Shown here one piece after another: positions 7,294 to 15,612 of a stretch of 64,000 bases of DNA (the first letter of the stretch is position 1; each line of letters opens with the position of its first letter). The notes below the pieces were generated by a model that ran no database searches, was not told the origin of the DNA, and worked only from the letters and a program-made list of their open reading frames with translations. Origin of the DNA: Xylanibacter oryzae DSM 17970 (GTDB taxonomy: Bacteria; Bacteroidota; Bacteroidia; Bacteroidales; Bacteroidaceae); assembly GCF_000585355.1 (NCBI RefSeq), contig NZ_KK073873.1:2399703-2463702 (forward strand). Direction: 5' to 3'. Both the position numbers and the translations under genes were made by a program.

Positions 7294-9387
7294 TTAATGT
7301 GCAGGATACATAGGGTGAATATCAAGAGTTTTTGCAGTACATGATGGTGTTTTACCAATAGGGATAATTTCCAAATTATCGAAATAAGGTGTACTTATTC
7401 GGTTCTGTTGCATTGGTGCCATTAGTCCAGCCATACCACGTGGGTACTGAGTGTTGGTGCACGATACGACCTCTTTACCGTCTACATATCCGATAATATT
7501 ATTACCTTCAAAACGAAGTTTTAAATTGTGCCATTGACATGCAGCTATACCATCAACTTTTTTACTCGCCATAATTCGTTCACCACCAACTTCTTTATCA
7601 CTATTAGACGCTATAAGAGCCTGCTGTTCTGCATCTCCTACAAGTTCTTTTTTATCTAGTTTTCCTCTGCTGATTACAAGACTACAGTTGCCTTTATCGT
7701 CAAGTTTCACATAATATCCTTTTGGTGTGATACCATAGCCAGATCCAACATTGCACAGACGCCCCATCAGTGCGGCTTCGTCTTGTGGATTGAGGTATAT
7801 ATCAGCACTTATCTGGTAGTCACTCCAAGCTGAATCACCTATTATAGTGTAATAATTCCATTCCGGTGCCCAACTATTGGTATGTTCACCTACGACCTGC
7901 CTTAGGCACTGTCCTTTATGGTCGGGCCGTTCTGCAAGTTCAAAAGCACCAATTATGTCTGCAGTGTAATGAGGTAAGTATCCCCATTGTTCAGGATGGG
8001 TATATTCGTCGAAATTATCGAAATATGGTATTGGAAATGGCTCAGTCTTCGGAATATCAGCAAAAGAACCTTTCCGTTGACCTCTAACTGTAGATATAGA
8101 GTAAACACTGTTCGGTTGAAGTGTCAATGTATATTTTCCGCCTTTTGGAGTAATGTCGGCAAGTTGCACAAACTGCTCTTTTTCATTACTTCTCCACACA
8201 CATAAGTTTTTCTTTGACAGTCCTTTTGTGATTTTCACATTCACAAGTTGATTAGCTTTTGCATCTTTAGTTTCTATGATAATACTATAGTCTTGTGTTG
8301 CAGGATTCTTCATAGTAATCATTGTTCCTCCATCATGAAGCATTTTACATCCTTCGTCAAGATATTGCCAACCCACTTCAGTAAACTGTCCATAATGTGC
8401 ATATCCCCACAATGCTTCACGTACTTCATAGTTACCACTCCATGGTTCACGAGCGAGTAGCATTGCCGGGTCAAGACTGTATGGTTCCAAGGGATAAACA
8501 CTAGCTATATCATACCAATTAATGACTTTTGTGGCGCCACTGATTATATAATTTTTATTGAAGTCGGAAACAATATTTATAAGACAATCGTATCCTTTAC
8601 GATAAACATGTTCTTCTGTGTTCCATATAGGTTTACCCAATTTTGCAACCAAAGCTTTCTGTTCTGGAGTAACTTCTATTTCACTAAATGTATGAGCACT
8701 AATCACATCAACTGCATCAGCGAATGGTTTGTCATTTATCATTTCTTTTATGAAGTCAAGTTTAGACTTTCCCCAATTGTCGAATGCATGGAGTTTTACA
8801 TTGCTGAATCCTTTTTCATTCATCGTCTTACGGAACATAATAGCAAAGTCACGATTCCAACCTTTTTCGTTTCGACAACCTATAGCATCCATTTCCAGTC
8901 CATATACTTGACGAAGTCCATTTAGCCATGATACATAATAATCAGCTGCATCTTGTGACCAGAAGTCACCATTTCCAACCCAATGTGGTGCGCTCCACGC
9001 TGTTCCATCAAGAGATAGTTTTTGATTGCGCTGTTTTGCCTCACGAAGTATCCACCATGTGTATCCGCGCTGATAGATAAAATCGCCCCGATAATGACTG
9101 TGGCTTGGCATTGAACCTTGTGTGGAGTTGCCGTCTCCGGGAATTTCTACCAATAGCGCACTCACAGATGCGCCAAACATTGGTTTGTAAACCATATCAA
9201 GAATCTCGCTGCACTGCTTTTCAGGATAATCTTTTAGTAATACAGATGTAGCTCCGCCACCATTTACTACACCTATACCGTCAAAGCGCTTGCCAGTATT
9301 CTTACCATTAAGATTAATGGTCTGTTGAGCTACCACACTTAATGCATTAAAAGTCAATAGCAAACAAAAAAAAATAGTTTTATTCAT
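7294..9387 (-). CDS. secreted GH59-family glycosidase (galactocerebrosidase-like)
   Basis: The 697-residue product has a signal peptide (MNKTIFFCLLLTFNALSVVA). Its whole length follows the pattern of human galactocerebrosidase: RFDGIGVVNGGGATSVLL, ILDMVYKPMFGAS, VEIPGDGNSTQG, a TIM barrel with acid/base Glu174 in CRNEK and nucleophile Glu258 in IWNTEEH, then a beta-sandwich (YSIIIET, RKGSFADIP) and a C-terminal lectin-like domain ending YFDNLEIIPIG. The family cleaves beta-galactosyl bonds in galactolipids in animals; the bacterial substrate is unknown. The residue before the NE pair is Arg where human GALC has Trp. It stands alone between duplicated terminators with no SusC/D partner. It is probably exported to the periplasm or surface. 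Confidence 0.88.
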   Translation of the reverse strand: MNKTIFFCLLLTFNALSVVAQQTINLNGKNTGKRFDGIGVVNGGGATSVLLKDYPEKQCSEILDMVYKPMFGASVSALLVEIPGDGNSTQGSMPSHSHYRGDFIYQRGYTWWILREAKQRNQKLSLDGTAWSAPHWVGNGDFWSQDAADYYVSWLNGLRQVYGLEMDAIGCRNEKGWNRDFAIMFRKTMNEKGFSNVKLHAFDNWGKSKLDFIKEMINDKPFADAVDVISAHTFSEIEVTPEQKALVAKLGKPIWNTEEHVYRKGYDCLINIVSDFNKNYIISGATKVINWYDIASVYPLEPYSLDPAMLLAREPWSGNYEVREALWGYAHYGQFTEVGWQYLDEGCKMLHDGGTMITMKNPATQDYSIIIETKDAKANQLVNVKITKGLSKKNLCVWRSNEKEQFVQLADITPKGGKYTLTLQPNSVYSISTVRGQRKGSFADIPKTEPFPIPYFDNFDEYTHPEQWGYLPHYTADIIGAFELAERPDHKGQCLRQVVGEHTNSWAPEWNYYTIIGDSAWSDYQISADIYLNPQDEAALMGRLCNVGSGYGITPKGYYVKLDDKGNCSLVISRGKLDKKELVGDAEQQALIASNSDKEVGGERIMASKKVDGIAACQWHNLKLRFEGNNIIGYVDGKEVVSCTNTQYPRGMAGLMAPMQQNRISTPYFDNLEIIPIGKTPSCTAKTLDIHPMYPAH

Positions 9388-9440
9388 TTATAATATTAGA
9401 TTGAGTCTCATTTAAAATTTGAGAAGTTGTCTCGTGTAAT

Positions 9441-9492
9441 GACTTTACGAGATGCCAGGTTTCTGAATTTCAGCAACTTGGCATCTTTGTTT
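9441..9492. terminator. VOC-gene terminator; right copy of direct repeat B
   Basis: This is the same imperfect hairpin as at 7112-7163. It lies just beyond the VOC stop codon (9498) on the minus strand and upstream of the GH59 gene. Confidence 0.75.
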
Positions 9493-9497
9493 AAATA

Positions 9498-9884
9498 TCA
9501 TGCTGTTATCTCTATGATTATTCTTTCGGGACCACTTATGCACGATTCATAATAACCGTCGCCGGTGGTTCGTGGAGCGGAGAGGATTTCATACCCTTTA
9601 TCATTTAATAATGCGGTGATTTTATCCACTTGTTCAATGCTCCCTACCGAGAAACATACATGGTGCAGACCTGAGGGATATTCAAATGCTTTCATTGTTT
9701 GCACTACATTATACCGATGCATCAATTCAAGACGAGTATGGTCTTCGAATTGTATAAAATAAGAACTGAAGCCTGTCTTACTATTCTTATATATTCTAGA
9801 TGCCTTGCCATCAAAGAAGGTAACAAAGAAATTTTTCATTCCTTTTAAGTTTTGGGCATATATTGCGACATGGTCTATTTTCAT
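9498..9884 (-). CDS. VOC-fold (glyoxalase/dioxygenase superfamily) protein
   Basis: The 128-residue product has the two beta-alpha-beta-beta-beta units of vicinal-oxygen-chelate proteins. It begins MKIDHVAIYAQNLKGMKNFF, where His5 is the usual first metal ligand. RLELMHRY carries a mid-chain Glu, LHHVCFSVGS starts the second unit, and GPERIIIEI carries the last Glu ligand. The reaction is not determined by these features; lactoylglutathione lyase-like, epimerase or resistance roles are all possible. The start overlaps the stop of the acyltransferase gene by 4 bp (ATGA), so the two are translationally coupled. It is last in the symporter-HhH-acyltransferase-VOC operon. Confidence 0.85.
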   Translation of the reverse strand: MKIDHVAIYAQNLKGMKNFFVTFFDGKASRIYKNSKTGFSSYFIQFEDHTRLELMHRYNVVQTMKAFEYPSGLHHVCFSVGSIEQVDKITALLNDKGYEILSAPRTTGDGYYESCISGPERIIIEITA

Positions 9885-11053
9885 CTTTTATTGACTTTAG
9901 TGAATAGTTTGGTACGTAGAATTTCTCTTACAGGAACATCGTAGAGTTTGTAGGCGGCATAAGCGGCCATTATTGACATTAAATACACTCCGGTACAAAC
10001 TACTATGTGCTGACTGAGCGTAGCATTAGGATGATTGCGTACCCATGCTACCTGCATATACACAAGAGGATAATGGGTGATATAAAGAGGATATGATATC
10101 TCGCCGAAGAACTTGCATACCGACGTTGTACGTTTGTCTGTAACACGACTGCCGGCTCCCATAGATACTATCAAGGGGAAGAGCACCAGAATGGCTACAC
10201 ACTCATAGAGACCATTCAACCAGTCGGCAGAACCGGATCCGATACGTGGCATAATCATCAGTATGACGATGAAAATGGAGCACCACCAAAATCCACCACG
10301 GACGGTGATCAACTTGCCAACACGGGAAATAAGCAGACCTGCAAAGAAAGGATAAAGCAGACGGGTAAGACCTATAAGGAGTTGATCGGGCGTAAGACTC
10401 CAACCGCCGATTACAGTATATTTGGCATAATCGCGAACTGAAAATAAATTGAAGATATCTATATTTAAAGTCAGGTTAATGGTAAGGAAGGCAAAGATGA
10501 CTACACATAATGAGAGTCCTAATTTAGAGAACCTGCGTATGAAAAGGGCATAAAGTATATTTGCCAGATACTCCCATTGGAGTGACCATACAGGACCGTT
10601 AAACGGGTTAGTCTCTCCCCATCCACGGAAGTCCAGAGAATTGGGCATTGGAATTATTGTACAGCACCACAGGAAGTACAGTACTAACATCGTGCCGGAT
10701 GTCTTTTCGACCGATGGGAATCCGGTGCTACTACTACTGAAATAGAACAGACATAGACCAAGGAAGGTTCCAAAGATGACCATCGGGTGAAGACGAATAA
10801 GTCTGCGCTTGAAAAAATTCCATGTAGACATGCGATTCCATCGGTCATCATAAGCGTAACCTATAACAAAACCTGAAAGCGCAAAGAAAAAATCTACAGC
10901 CAAATAACCATGATTTATTATTTGGGTGGCAGGACCATGAGAGTAGATCTCGAAAAGGTGAAAGGCTACAACCAGCATTGCAGCCACGCCTCGTAGTCCA
11001 TCTAAAATTTCATAACGAGGCTTAGAAGCTAAATAAACATTACTCTTATCCAT
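9881..11053 (-). CDS. membrane acyltransferase, family 3 (OafA-like)
   Basis: The 390-residue integral membrane protein has about ten hydrophobic segments. The family signature is near the N terminus: EILDGLRGVAAMLVVAFHLF carries the catalytic-site Arg and His, followed by LAVDFFFALSGFVIGYAY and the RRLIRLHPM motif. Such enzymes O-acylate sugars of surface polysaccharides or peptidoglycan with acyl groups from the cytoplasm; the acceptor here is unknown. There is no C-terminal SGNH domain. The gene overlaps the VOC gene by 4 bp and follows the HhH gene by 46 bp, so all probably share one message. Confidence 0.9.
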   Translation of the reverse strand: MDKSNVYLASKPRYEILDGLRGVAAMLVVAFHLFEIYSHGPATQIINHGYLAVDFFFALSGFVIGYAYDDRWNRMSTWNFFKRRLIRLHPMVIFGTFLGLCLFYFSSSSTGFPSVEKTSGTMLVLYFLWCCTIIPMPNSLDFRGWGETNPFNGPVWSLQWEYLANILYALFIRRFSKLGLSLCVVIFAFLTINLTLNIDIFNLFSVRDYAKYTVIGGWSLTPDQLLIGLTRLLYPFFAGLLISRVGKLITVRGGFWWCSIFIVILMIMPRIGSGSADWLNGLYECVAILVLFPLIVSMGAGSRVTDKRTTSVCKFFGEISYPLYITHYPLVYMQVAWVRNHPNATLSQHIVVCTGVYLMSIMAAYAAYKLYDVPVREILRTKLFTKVNKR

Positions 11054-11099
11054 TTTGTATTATATTATTGCGGGTTAAACAATTTGCATGATTTTGACT

Positions 11100-12011
11100 T
11101 CAGAACTCTACGTATGGTTGCAGGCGTTCTATTTCGGAAGGTGGAAAGTCTTTAAGCAAGCGAAGATCTTGCAGACTGTGTATCGATCCACGCAAGCGTC
11201 TATAGTCTAGTATGTCTTTCGCCTGAAAAAAATTGATATATGGATGCCGGCGAAGTTGACTCAGCGTAAGTTTGTTAATATTGATTTTCTGTATGCTGCC
11301 ACTGACTATAGTAAAATGCTTCATGGCCTCTTCGGGGAATCCTTCTATTTCTCTAAGTTGCTCTACTCTATAAAAGCCTCCCAACTGTTCTCTATATCTC
11401 ACGATAGCCCTGGCATAGCCGCTGCCGATACCTGGAACTCGCTTAAGTGCTGTAGTGTCCGATAAGTTTAATGATATGCATTCATGAGCTTTCAACTTAA
11501 GAGGATACTTGACGGTATCACGTTGGAATGGTTCTTTTTTATAATCATCAGCCAAATGACTGTTATCCGAATATATATTGGCAGCCGGTGAGTAATCGGG
11601 TGATATCCTTATATATGGTCGCATCTCACGATACTGTTTTACAGTTAGTCCATAAAGACGGGCGAAATCTTCGGGACTTCTATAGATACCACCGGCGGCT
11701 CTATACTTATAGATATTACGCACCTGCCATGGTTGGAGACCCAACTTGAGAAGTGCCGTGCTATCTGCTGTATTGGGATCGAATGTAAACAATTCGGCAC
11801 GCTTTCCGTCTATATAATAAGAACCTTTGCTATCAGCCGACGACCTTATGTTTCGGTCATATGATGACGAGTCGGACAAATTATCAGCGGTTTTATCGTT
11901 TCTGCCCCCTACTACGAATATTATTAATAAAAAAATGACTACTACTGATAAGAATACCAGCACCACCTTACGGTCGGACTTCTGTAAATAAAAGAATTCT
12001 TTAAGAAACAT
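11100..12011 (-). CDS. membrane-anchored helix-hairpin-helix protein (ComEA-like repeats)
   Basis: The 303-residue product has one transmembrane helix near residues 16-34 (VVLVFLSVVVIFLLIIFVVG). A linker and three helix-hairpin-helix units follow: FDPNTADSTALLKLGLQPWQ, LNLSDTTALKRVPGIGSGYA and ININKLTLSQLRRHPYIN. The middle unit carries the full VPGIGSGYARAI DNA-backbone binding motif. The layout resembles ComEA, the periplasmic DNA receptor of natural transformation, but with more repeats, and such proteins are widespread in Bacteroidetes without proven uptake. The gene starts 7 bp after the symporter stop and is therefore co-transcribed. Confidence 0.85.
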   Translation of the reverse strand: MFLKEFFYLQKSDRKVVLVFLSVVVIFLLIIFVVGGRNDKTADNLSDSSSYDRNIRSSADSKGSYYIDGKRAELFTFDPNTADSTALLKLGLQPWQVRNIYKYRAAGGIYRSPEDFARLYGLTVKQYREMRPYIRISPDYSPAANIYSDNSHLADDYKKEPFQRDTVKYPLKLKAHECISLNLSDTTALKRVPGIGSGYARAIVRYREQLGGFYRVEQLREIEGFPEEAMKHFTIVSGSIQKININKLTLSQLRRHPYINFFQAKDILDYRRLRGSIHSLQDLRLLKDFPPSEIERLQPYVEF

Positions 12012-12018
12012 AGATATA

Positions 12019-13380
12019 TCAGATAAAGCCGAACTGATTTAAGAATATCATCAATATTAATATTGGGCACACGTATCTTGCGCAGAACACAAACACATGA
12101 AAGAGTTTACCACGTAATGTGCCCCAATTAGTAAACTCATCTTTTACTACTTTACGGGGTACATACCATCCTATCATTAAACACGTACAGAATCCGCCTA
12201 ACGGAAGCAATACCTGAGCTGTGATATAATCGCAGCAGTCAAGCAGCGACTTGCCATGTATCATCAATCCACTTGAGGATGATACGGACAGAGAACACAA
12301 AACAGCTACTATACAGCAGGCTATTGTAACAATCCAGGCGGCACCTTTACGAGACAGGTGCATCTCTTCATGAATAAAGGCTGTACCGATCTCATGTATT
12401 GAGATAGTGGATGTAAGTGCTGCCAAGGCTAACAGTGAATAGAATAATATTGAAATAACATACCCTATGATAGGAATGGCATGGAATGCCTGGAGAAAAA
12501 CACGTGGCAGGGTGATGAAGATAAGTGATGGACCTGAATCCGGACTCACGCCGATAGAGAAAGCAGCAGGGAAAATCATCAGTCCCGCAAAGATGGCTAC
12601 AAGTGTATCTATCAATGCTATCTGTGTAGCTGACTTGAGCAGGTCGATATGTTTATTGAAGTATGACGCATATGTACAAAGACATCCGGTACCAAGACTG
12701 AGAGAAAAGAACGCCTGACCCAATGCTCCTAATATTACGTTATGGTCTACTTTGGAAAAGTCTGGATTGAAAAGAAAGTCGATACCTTTCATGGCATTTG
12801 GCAGTGAGCATGATGCGATTATGATTACTATCAAAAGAATAAAAAGAGCCGGCATCATCAGTTTTGAGGCTTTCTCTATGCCTTTGTCTACGCCATGGGC
12901 AACAATAATATGTGTAAGTAATACAAATAGCACTGCCCACAAAGCGGGTTTGAGAGGGTTGGTAGAAAAAGTCTGGAAGTAATTGACTATATAAGTAGAG
13001 TCTCCGTTGAGATGGCCCAAAATGGAAGCCATAAGATATTGGAGACACCAACCTGCTACTACAGAGTAAAAACCTAGAATTATGATGGATGTCAGTATAC
13101 CTACGTATCCTACTATAGAGAAAGGTGTGCCCTTACCCATTGTGAGATAAGACCTAGCGGCATTAGCTGAAACATGACGGCCAATTATAAATTCGCATAC
13201 CATACCCGGTATGCCTAAAAAGATAACGCAGCCTATGTATATCAACATGAATGCAGCTCCACCATTATGGCCTGCCATATAGGGGAAACGCCATATATTA
13301 CCAAGACCTACCGCAGAACCTGCAGTAGCTAAAATCACTCCTAATTTACTTCCGAAATTTACTCTGTTACTCTGAGACAT
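12019..13380 (-). CDS. sodium-dependent transporter of the neurotransmitter:sodium symporter family
   Basis: The 453-residue product has about eleven membrane segments, as in bacterial LeuT relatives that lack TM12. It starts NFGSKLGVILATAGSAVGLG, followed by NIWRFPYMAGHNGGAAF, the TM1 sodium and substrate site of the family. TM6-like FFSLSLGTGCLCTYASY carries the second unwound binding region. The cargo is most likely an amino acid, imported with sodium across the inner membrane, but it cannot be read from sequence. It is the first gene of a four-gene minus-strand operon. A TAAATTTG -7 box (13432-13425) lies upstream, facing the VanZ promoter. Confidence 0.93.
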   Translation of the reverse strand: MSQSNRVNFGSKLGVILATAGSAVGLGNIWRFPYMAGHNGGAAFMLIYIGCVIFLGIPGMVCEFIIGRHVSANAARSYLTMGKGTPFSIVGYVGILTSIIILGFYSVVAGWCLQYLMASILGHLNGDSTYIVNYFQTFSTNPLKPALWAVLFVLLTHIIVAHGVDKGIEKASKLMMPALFILLIVIIIASCSLPNAMKGIDFLFNPDFSKVDHNVILGALGQAFFSLSLGTGCLCTYASYFNKHIDLLKSATQIALIDTLVAIFAGLMIFPAAFSIGVSPDSGPSLIFITLPRVFLQAFHAIPIIGYVISILFYSLLALAALTSTISIHEIGTAFIHEEMHLSRKGAAWIVTIACCIVAVLCSLSVSSSSGLMIHGKSLLDCCDYITAQVLLPLGGFCTCLMIGWYVPRKVVKDEFTNWGTLRGKLFHVFVFCARYVCPILILMIFLNQFGFI

Positions 13381-13471
13381 ATTATTTTATAGATCGTTTT
13401 TATATTTTGTCTGTAAAATTGATGCAAATTTATAAAAAATATCCTACTTTTGTATCAAAATATAAGAAAAA

Positions 13472-13864
13472 ATGAATTACATATTTCATTTATTAAGAAG
13501 ATACCCTATATCTGTGATACTTTTTATGGTAATATGGTATTTGTGCTTCTTCACACCGCCGAAGACGCCATTGGATAATATATCGTTCATTGACAAATGG
13601 GTGCACATCACCATGTACGGAGGGACGTGTAGCGTATTGTGGTTGGAATATCTGCATTGGCATAAAAAAATAAATAGCAAGAAATTGATATCTCTTGCTA
13701 TTGTAGCACCAATCCTGATGAGCGGATTGATCGAAATTCTTCAAGAATACTGCACAAACGGCAGACGTGATGGAGACTGGCTGGACTTTGCTGCTAATTC
13801 TGTTGGCGTGATTTTGGCAACAGCAATAGGTCTTCTGGTGGCAAAGTGGCGCGCCAGACGGTAA
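13472..13864 (+). CDS. VanZ-like membrane protein
   Basis: The 130-residue product has four hydrophobic segments and the VanZ-family pattern: FFTPPKTPLD after TM1, DKWVHITMYGG at the start of TM2, IEILQEYCTNGRRDGDWLDF between TM3 and TM4, and NSVGVILA. VanZ proteins confer low-level teicoplanin resistance in enterococci, but most chromosomal homologues have no known role. A TACTTTTG -7 box at 13445-13452 precedes it. Its last 71 bp overlap the CYTH gene on the opposite strand, an unusually long convergent overlap. Confidence 0.88.
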   Translation: MNYIFHLLRRYPISVILFMVIWYLCFFTPPKTPLDNISFIDKWVHITMYGGTCSVLWLEYLHWHKKINSKKLISLAIVAPILMSGLIEILQEYCTNGRRDGDWLDFAANSVGVILATAIGLLVAKWRARR

Positions 13865-14324
13865 AGGGTTCTTTCTGTAGATTAGAATTATAGAAACGTT
13901 TATCTCCTGTGACTTCTCGTCCGATAAAATAGGGTTTTTCGTATGGTTCGTCTTCGTATTCAAGTTCTACTTCGGCCATAACGAGTCCTTCATTATCCCC
14001 GTAAAACTCATCAACTTCGAATGTGTGCTTACCGCTTTTCACAAGATAACGAGTCTTGTCTATCATACCGGGCTCACACAATTGCATAAGATGTTCGGCC
14101 TCGTCAAGTGTTATCTCTTTCTCAAACTCGTATCTGGACAATCCGTTGGCGTCTGAAGGACCTTTTATGGTAAGATACCCCTTTTCATCGCGAATTCTTA
14201 CACGGACGGTACGACCGGAAGTGCTACAAATATAGCCCTGTTTGATACGACTGCTTGAGAAAGCTTCTTTTTTGAAGTCACCGCTCTTTACAAGAAATTT
14301 GCGTTCTATCTCAAGACCCTTCAT
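13794..14324 (-). CDS. CYTH-domain protein (inorganic triphosphatase-like)
   Basis: The product has 176 residues from the ATG at 14324. It carries the CYTH signature EIERKFLV at the N terminus and the acidic and basic strands of the triphosphate tunnel: TVRVRIRD, YLTIKG, YEFEKEI, KTRYLV, FEVDEFYGDNEGLVMAEVEL. Small bacterial CYTH proteins hydrolyse inorganic triphosphate or act as class IV adenylate cyclases; the short form favours triphosphatase. The stop of the preceding small gene and this start share an A (TAATG), so translation is coupled. A longer form from GTG at 14333 is possible but less likely. The last ~20 residues run into the VanZ gene and look like an appended tail. Confidence 0.88.
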   Translation of the reverse strand: MKGLEIERKFLVKSGDFKKEAFSSSRIKQGYICSTSGRTVRVRIRDEKGYLTIKGPSDANGLSRYEFEKEITLDEAEHLMQLCEPGMIDKTRYLVKSGKHTFEVDEFYGDNEGLVMAEVELEYEDEPYEKPYFIGREVTGDKRFYNSNLQKEPFTVWRATLPPEDLLLLPKSRQQN

Positions 14325-14467
14325 TACATACACTTAGTAATATAGTATATCAGATATACTACTGCAAGAATAATTAATCCTCCAAAAATCCAATTAATTA
14401 ATTTCTTTGCTTGTTTCTCTTGGCGTGCCTCTTTCTGAGCACGGTGTAATTTACTTTTTTCGCTCAT
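14324..14467 (-). CDS. 47-residue single-pass membrane protein
   Basis: This is a short gene between prfB and the CYTH gene. It begins MSEKSKLHRAQKEARQEKQA, a basic N-terminal helix, then LINWIFGGLIILAVVYLIYY, one membrane segment, and ends ITKCM. It starts 23 bp after the prfB stop, and its TAA overlaps the CYTH ATG as TAATG. The spacing, the coupling and a credible positive-inside topology argue that it is a real gene. The function is unknown; conservation of the gene order in relatives would be the main support. Confidence 0.65.
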   Translation of the reverse strand: MSEKSKLHRAQKEARQEKQAKKLINWIFGGLIILAVVYLIYYITKCM

Positions 14468-14490
14468 AATCGTATTATAATTTTAAAAGG

Positions 14491-15612
14491 TTATTCTTCA
14501 TCGTTCACAGGGAACTCCATAAGATAAGCCTTGATGAAATCATCGATTTTACCGTTCATAACACCGTCTACATCTGTTGTCTGATAGTTGGTACGGTGAT
14601 CTTTCACACGACGGTCATCAAAGACATAACTACGTATCTGACTTCCCCATTCTATCTTTTTCTTTCCGGCTTCTATTTTAGCCATCGCATCAAGGCGCTT
14701 CTTCATAGCACGGTCGTAAAGCTGTGACTTCAATAATCGCATTGCGTTATTTCGGTTTTCCAACTGTTTACGACTTTCTGTATTTTCAATAAGTATTTCT
14801 TCTTCCTCGCCTGTATCAGGATCTGTATACTGGTATCGTATACGCACACCTGTTTCTACCTTATTTACATTCTGACCACCTGCGCCTCCCGAACGGAACA
14901 AGTCCCAGCTTACCTTGGCGGGATCTACATAGACCTCAATGGTATCATCAACCAAAGGAGTGACAAACACACTGGCGAAACTCGTCATACGTTTACCTTG
15001 TGCGTTATATGGCGATACACGTACAAGACGGTGGACTCCATTTTCACTCTTAAGGTATCCGTAAGCGTAATCTCCACCTTCAATCTCCATGGTTACGCTC
15101 TTAATTCCGGCTTCATCGCCTTCTTGAAGGTTACTTATAATAACTTTATGACCATGCGCCTCAGCCCATCGCATATACATACGCATAAGCATCTGTGCCC
15201 AATCCTGACTTTCTGTTCCACCGGCACCACTGTTTATCTTCATAACGCAGTCCATCGGATCTTCTTTCTGGCGGAGCATATTCATCAGTTCAAGGTCTTC
15301 AATGGCCTTTATCGCTTTGGCGTAATCTGCATCAACTTCTTCTTCTGTGACCATTTCATCGTGAAAGAAATCAAAAGCAAGTTGCAATTCATCAGTCATA
15401 CGACGGACGTCTGCATAACCGTCTACCCACTTCTTTATGCTTTTGACTTTCTTCATCTGCTCTTCGGCAGCCTTGGGGTCATCCCAGAAATCAGGGGCTT
15501 GAGTACGAAGACTTTCTTCTTCGTATTCTACTTGTTTCTTATCTATATCAAGATAATGATTTAGCGCATCAGCGCGTTCGATCACATCTTTCAGCTGGTC
15601 ACTCGTTATCAT
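14491..15612 (-). CDS. prfB: peptide chain release factor 2
   Basis: The 373-residue product recognises UGA/UAA stop codons and triggers peptide release on the ribosome. GGQ is in RSGGAGGQNVNKVETGVRI, and the codon-recognition tripeptide region reads RVSPYNAQGKRMTSF, with SPY where E. coli has SPF. An acidic insert (DPDTGEEEEIL) follows the GGQ domain strand. The frame is continuous from ATG: at the place of the usual programmed +1 frameshift (CTT TGA) the gene reads TAT CTT GAT, so autoregulation by frameshifting is absent. The start overlaps the acyl-CoA ligase stop by 4 bp (ATGA). Confidence 0.96.
   Translation of the reverse strand: MITSDQLKDVIERADALNHYLDIDKKQVEYEEESLRTQAPDFWDDPKAAEEQMKKVKSIKKWVDGYADVRRMTDELQLAFDFFHDEMVTEEEVDADYAKAIKAIEDLELMNMLRQKEDPMDCVMKINSGAGGTESQDWAQMLMRMYMRWAEAHGHKVIISNLQEGDEAGIKSVTMEIEGGDYAYGYLKSENGVHRLVRVSPYNAQGKRMTSFASVFVTPLVDDTIEVYVDPAKVSWDLFRSGGAGGQNVNKVETGVRIRYQYTDPDTGEEEEILIENTESRKQLENRNNAMRLLKSQLYDRAMKKRLDAMAKIEAGKKKIEWGSQIRSYVFDDRRVKDHRTNYQTTDVDGVMNGKIDDFIKAYLMEFPVNDEE

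Larger units (their letters stand above)
7112..9492. other. putative cargo segment B between duplicated terminators
   Basis: A 52-bp direct repeat (49 of 52 identical) brackets 2.28 kb with a single minus-strand GH59 gene. Without the cargo, tRNA-Pro and the VOC gene would converge on one terminator. The layout copies that of segment A only 0.3 kb away, where the other tRNA terminator is duplicated around cargo on the same strand. No recombinase is present. Confidence 0.5.

Noticed and set aside
3756..9492. Cargo segments A and B as insertion sequences or transposons
   Set aside because: There is no transposase or integrase, no terminal inverted repeats, and the direct repeats are functional terminators of 38 and 52 bp, far longer than target-site duplications.
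14491..15612. Programmed +1 frameshift in prfB
   Set aside because: The reading frame is continuous through the slip-site position and no in-frame TGA is present there.
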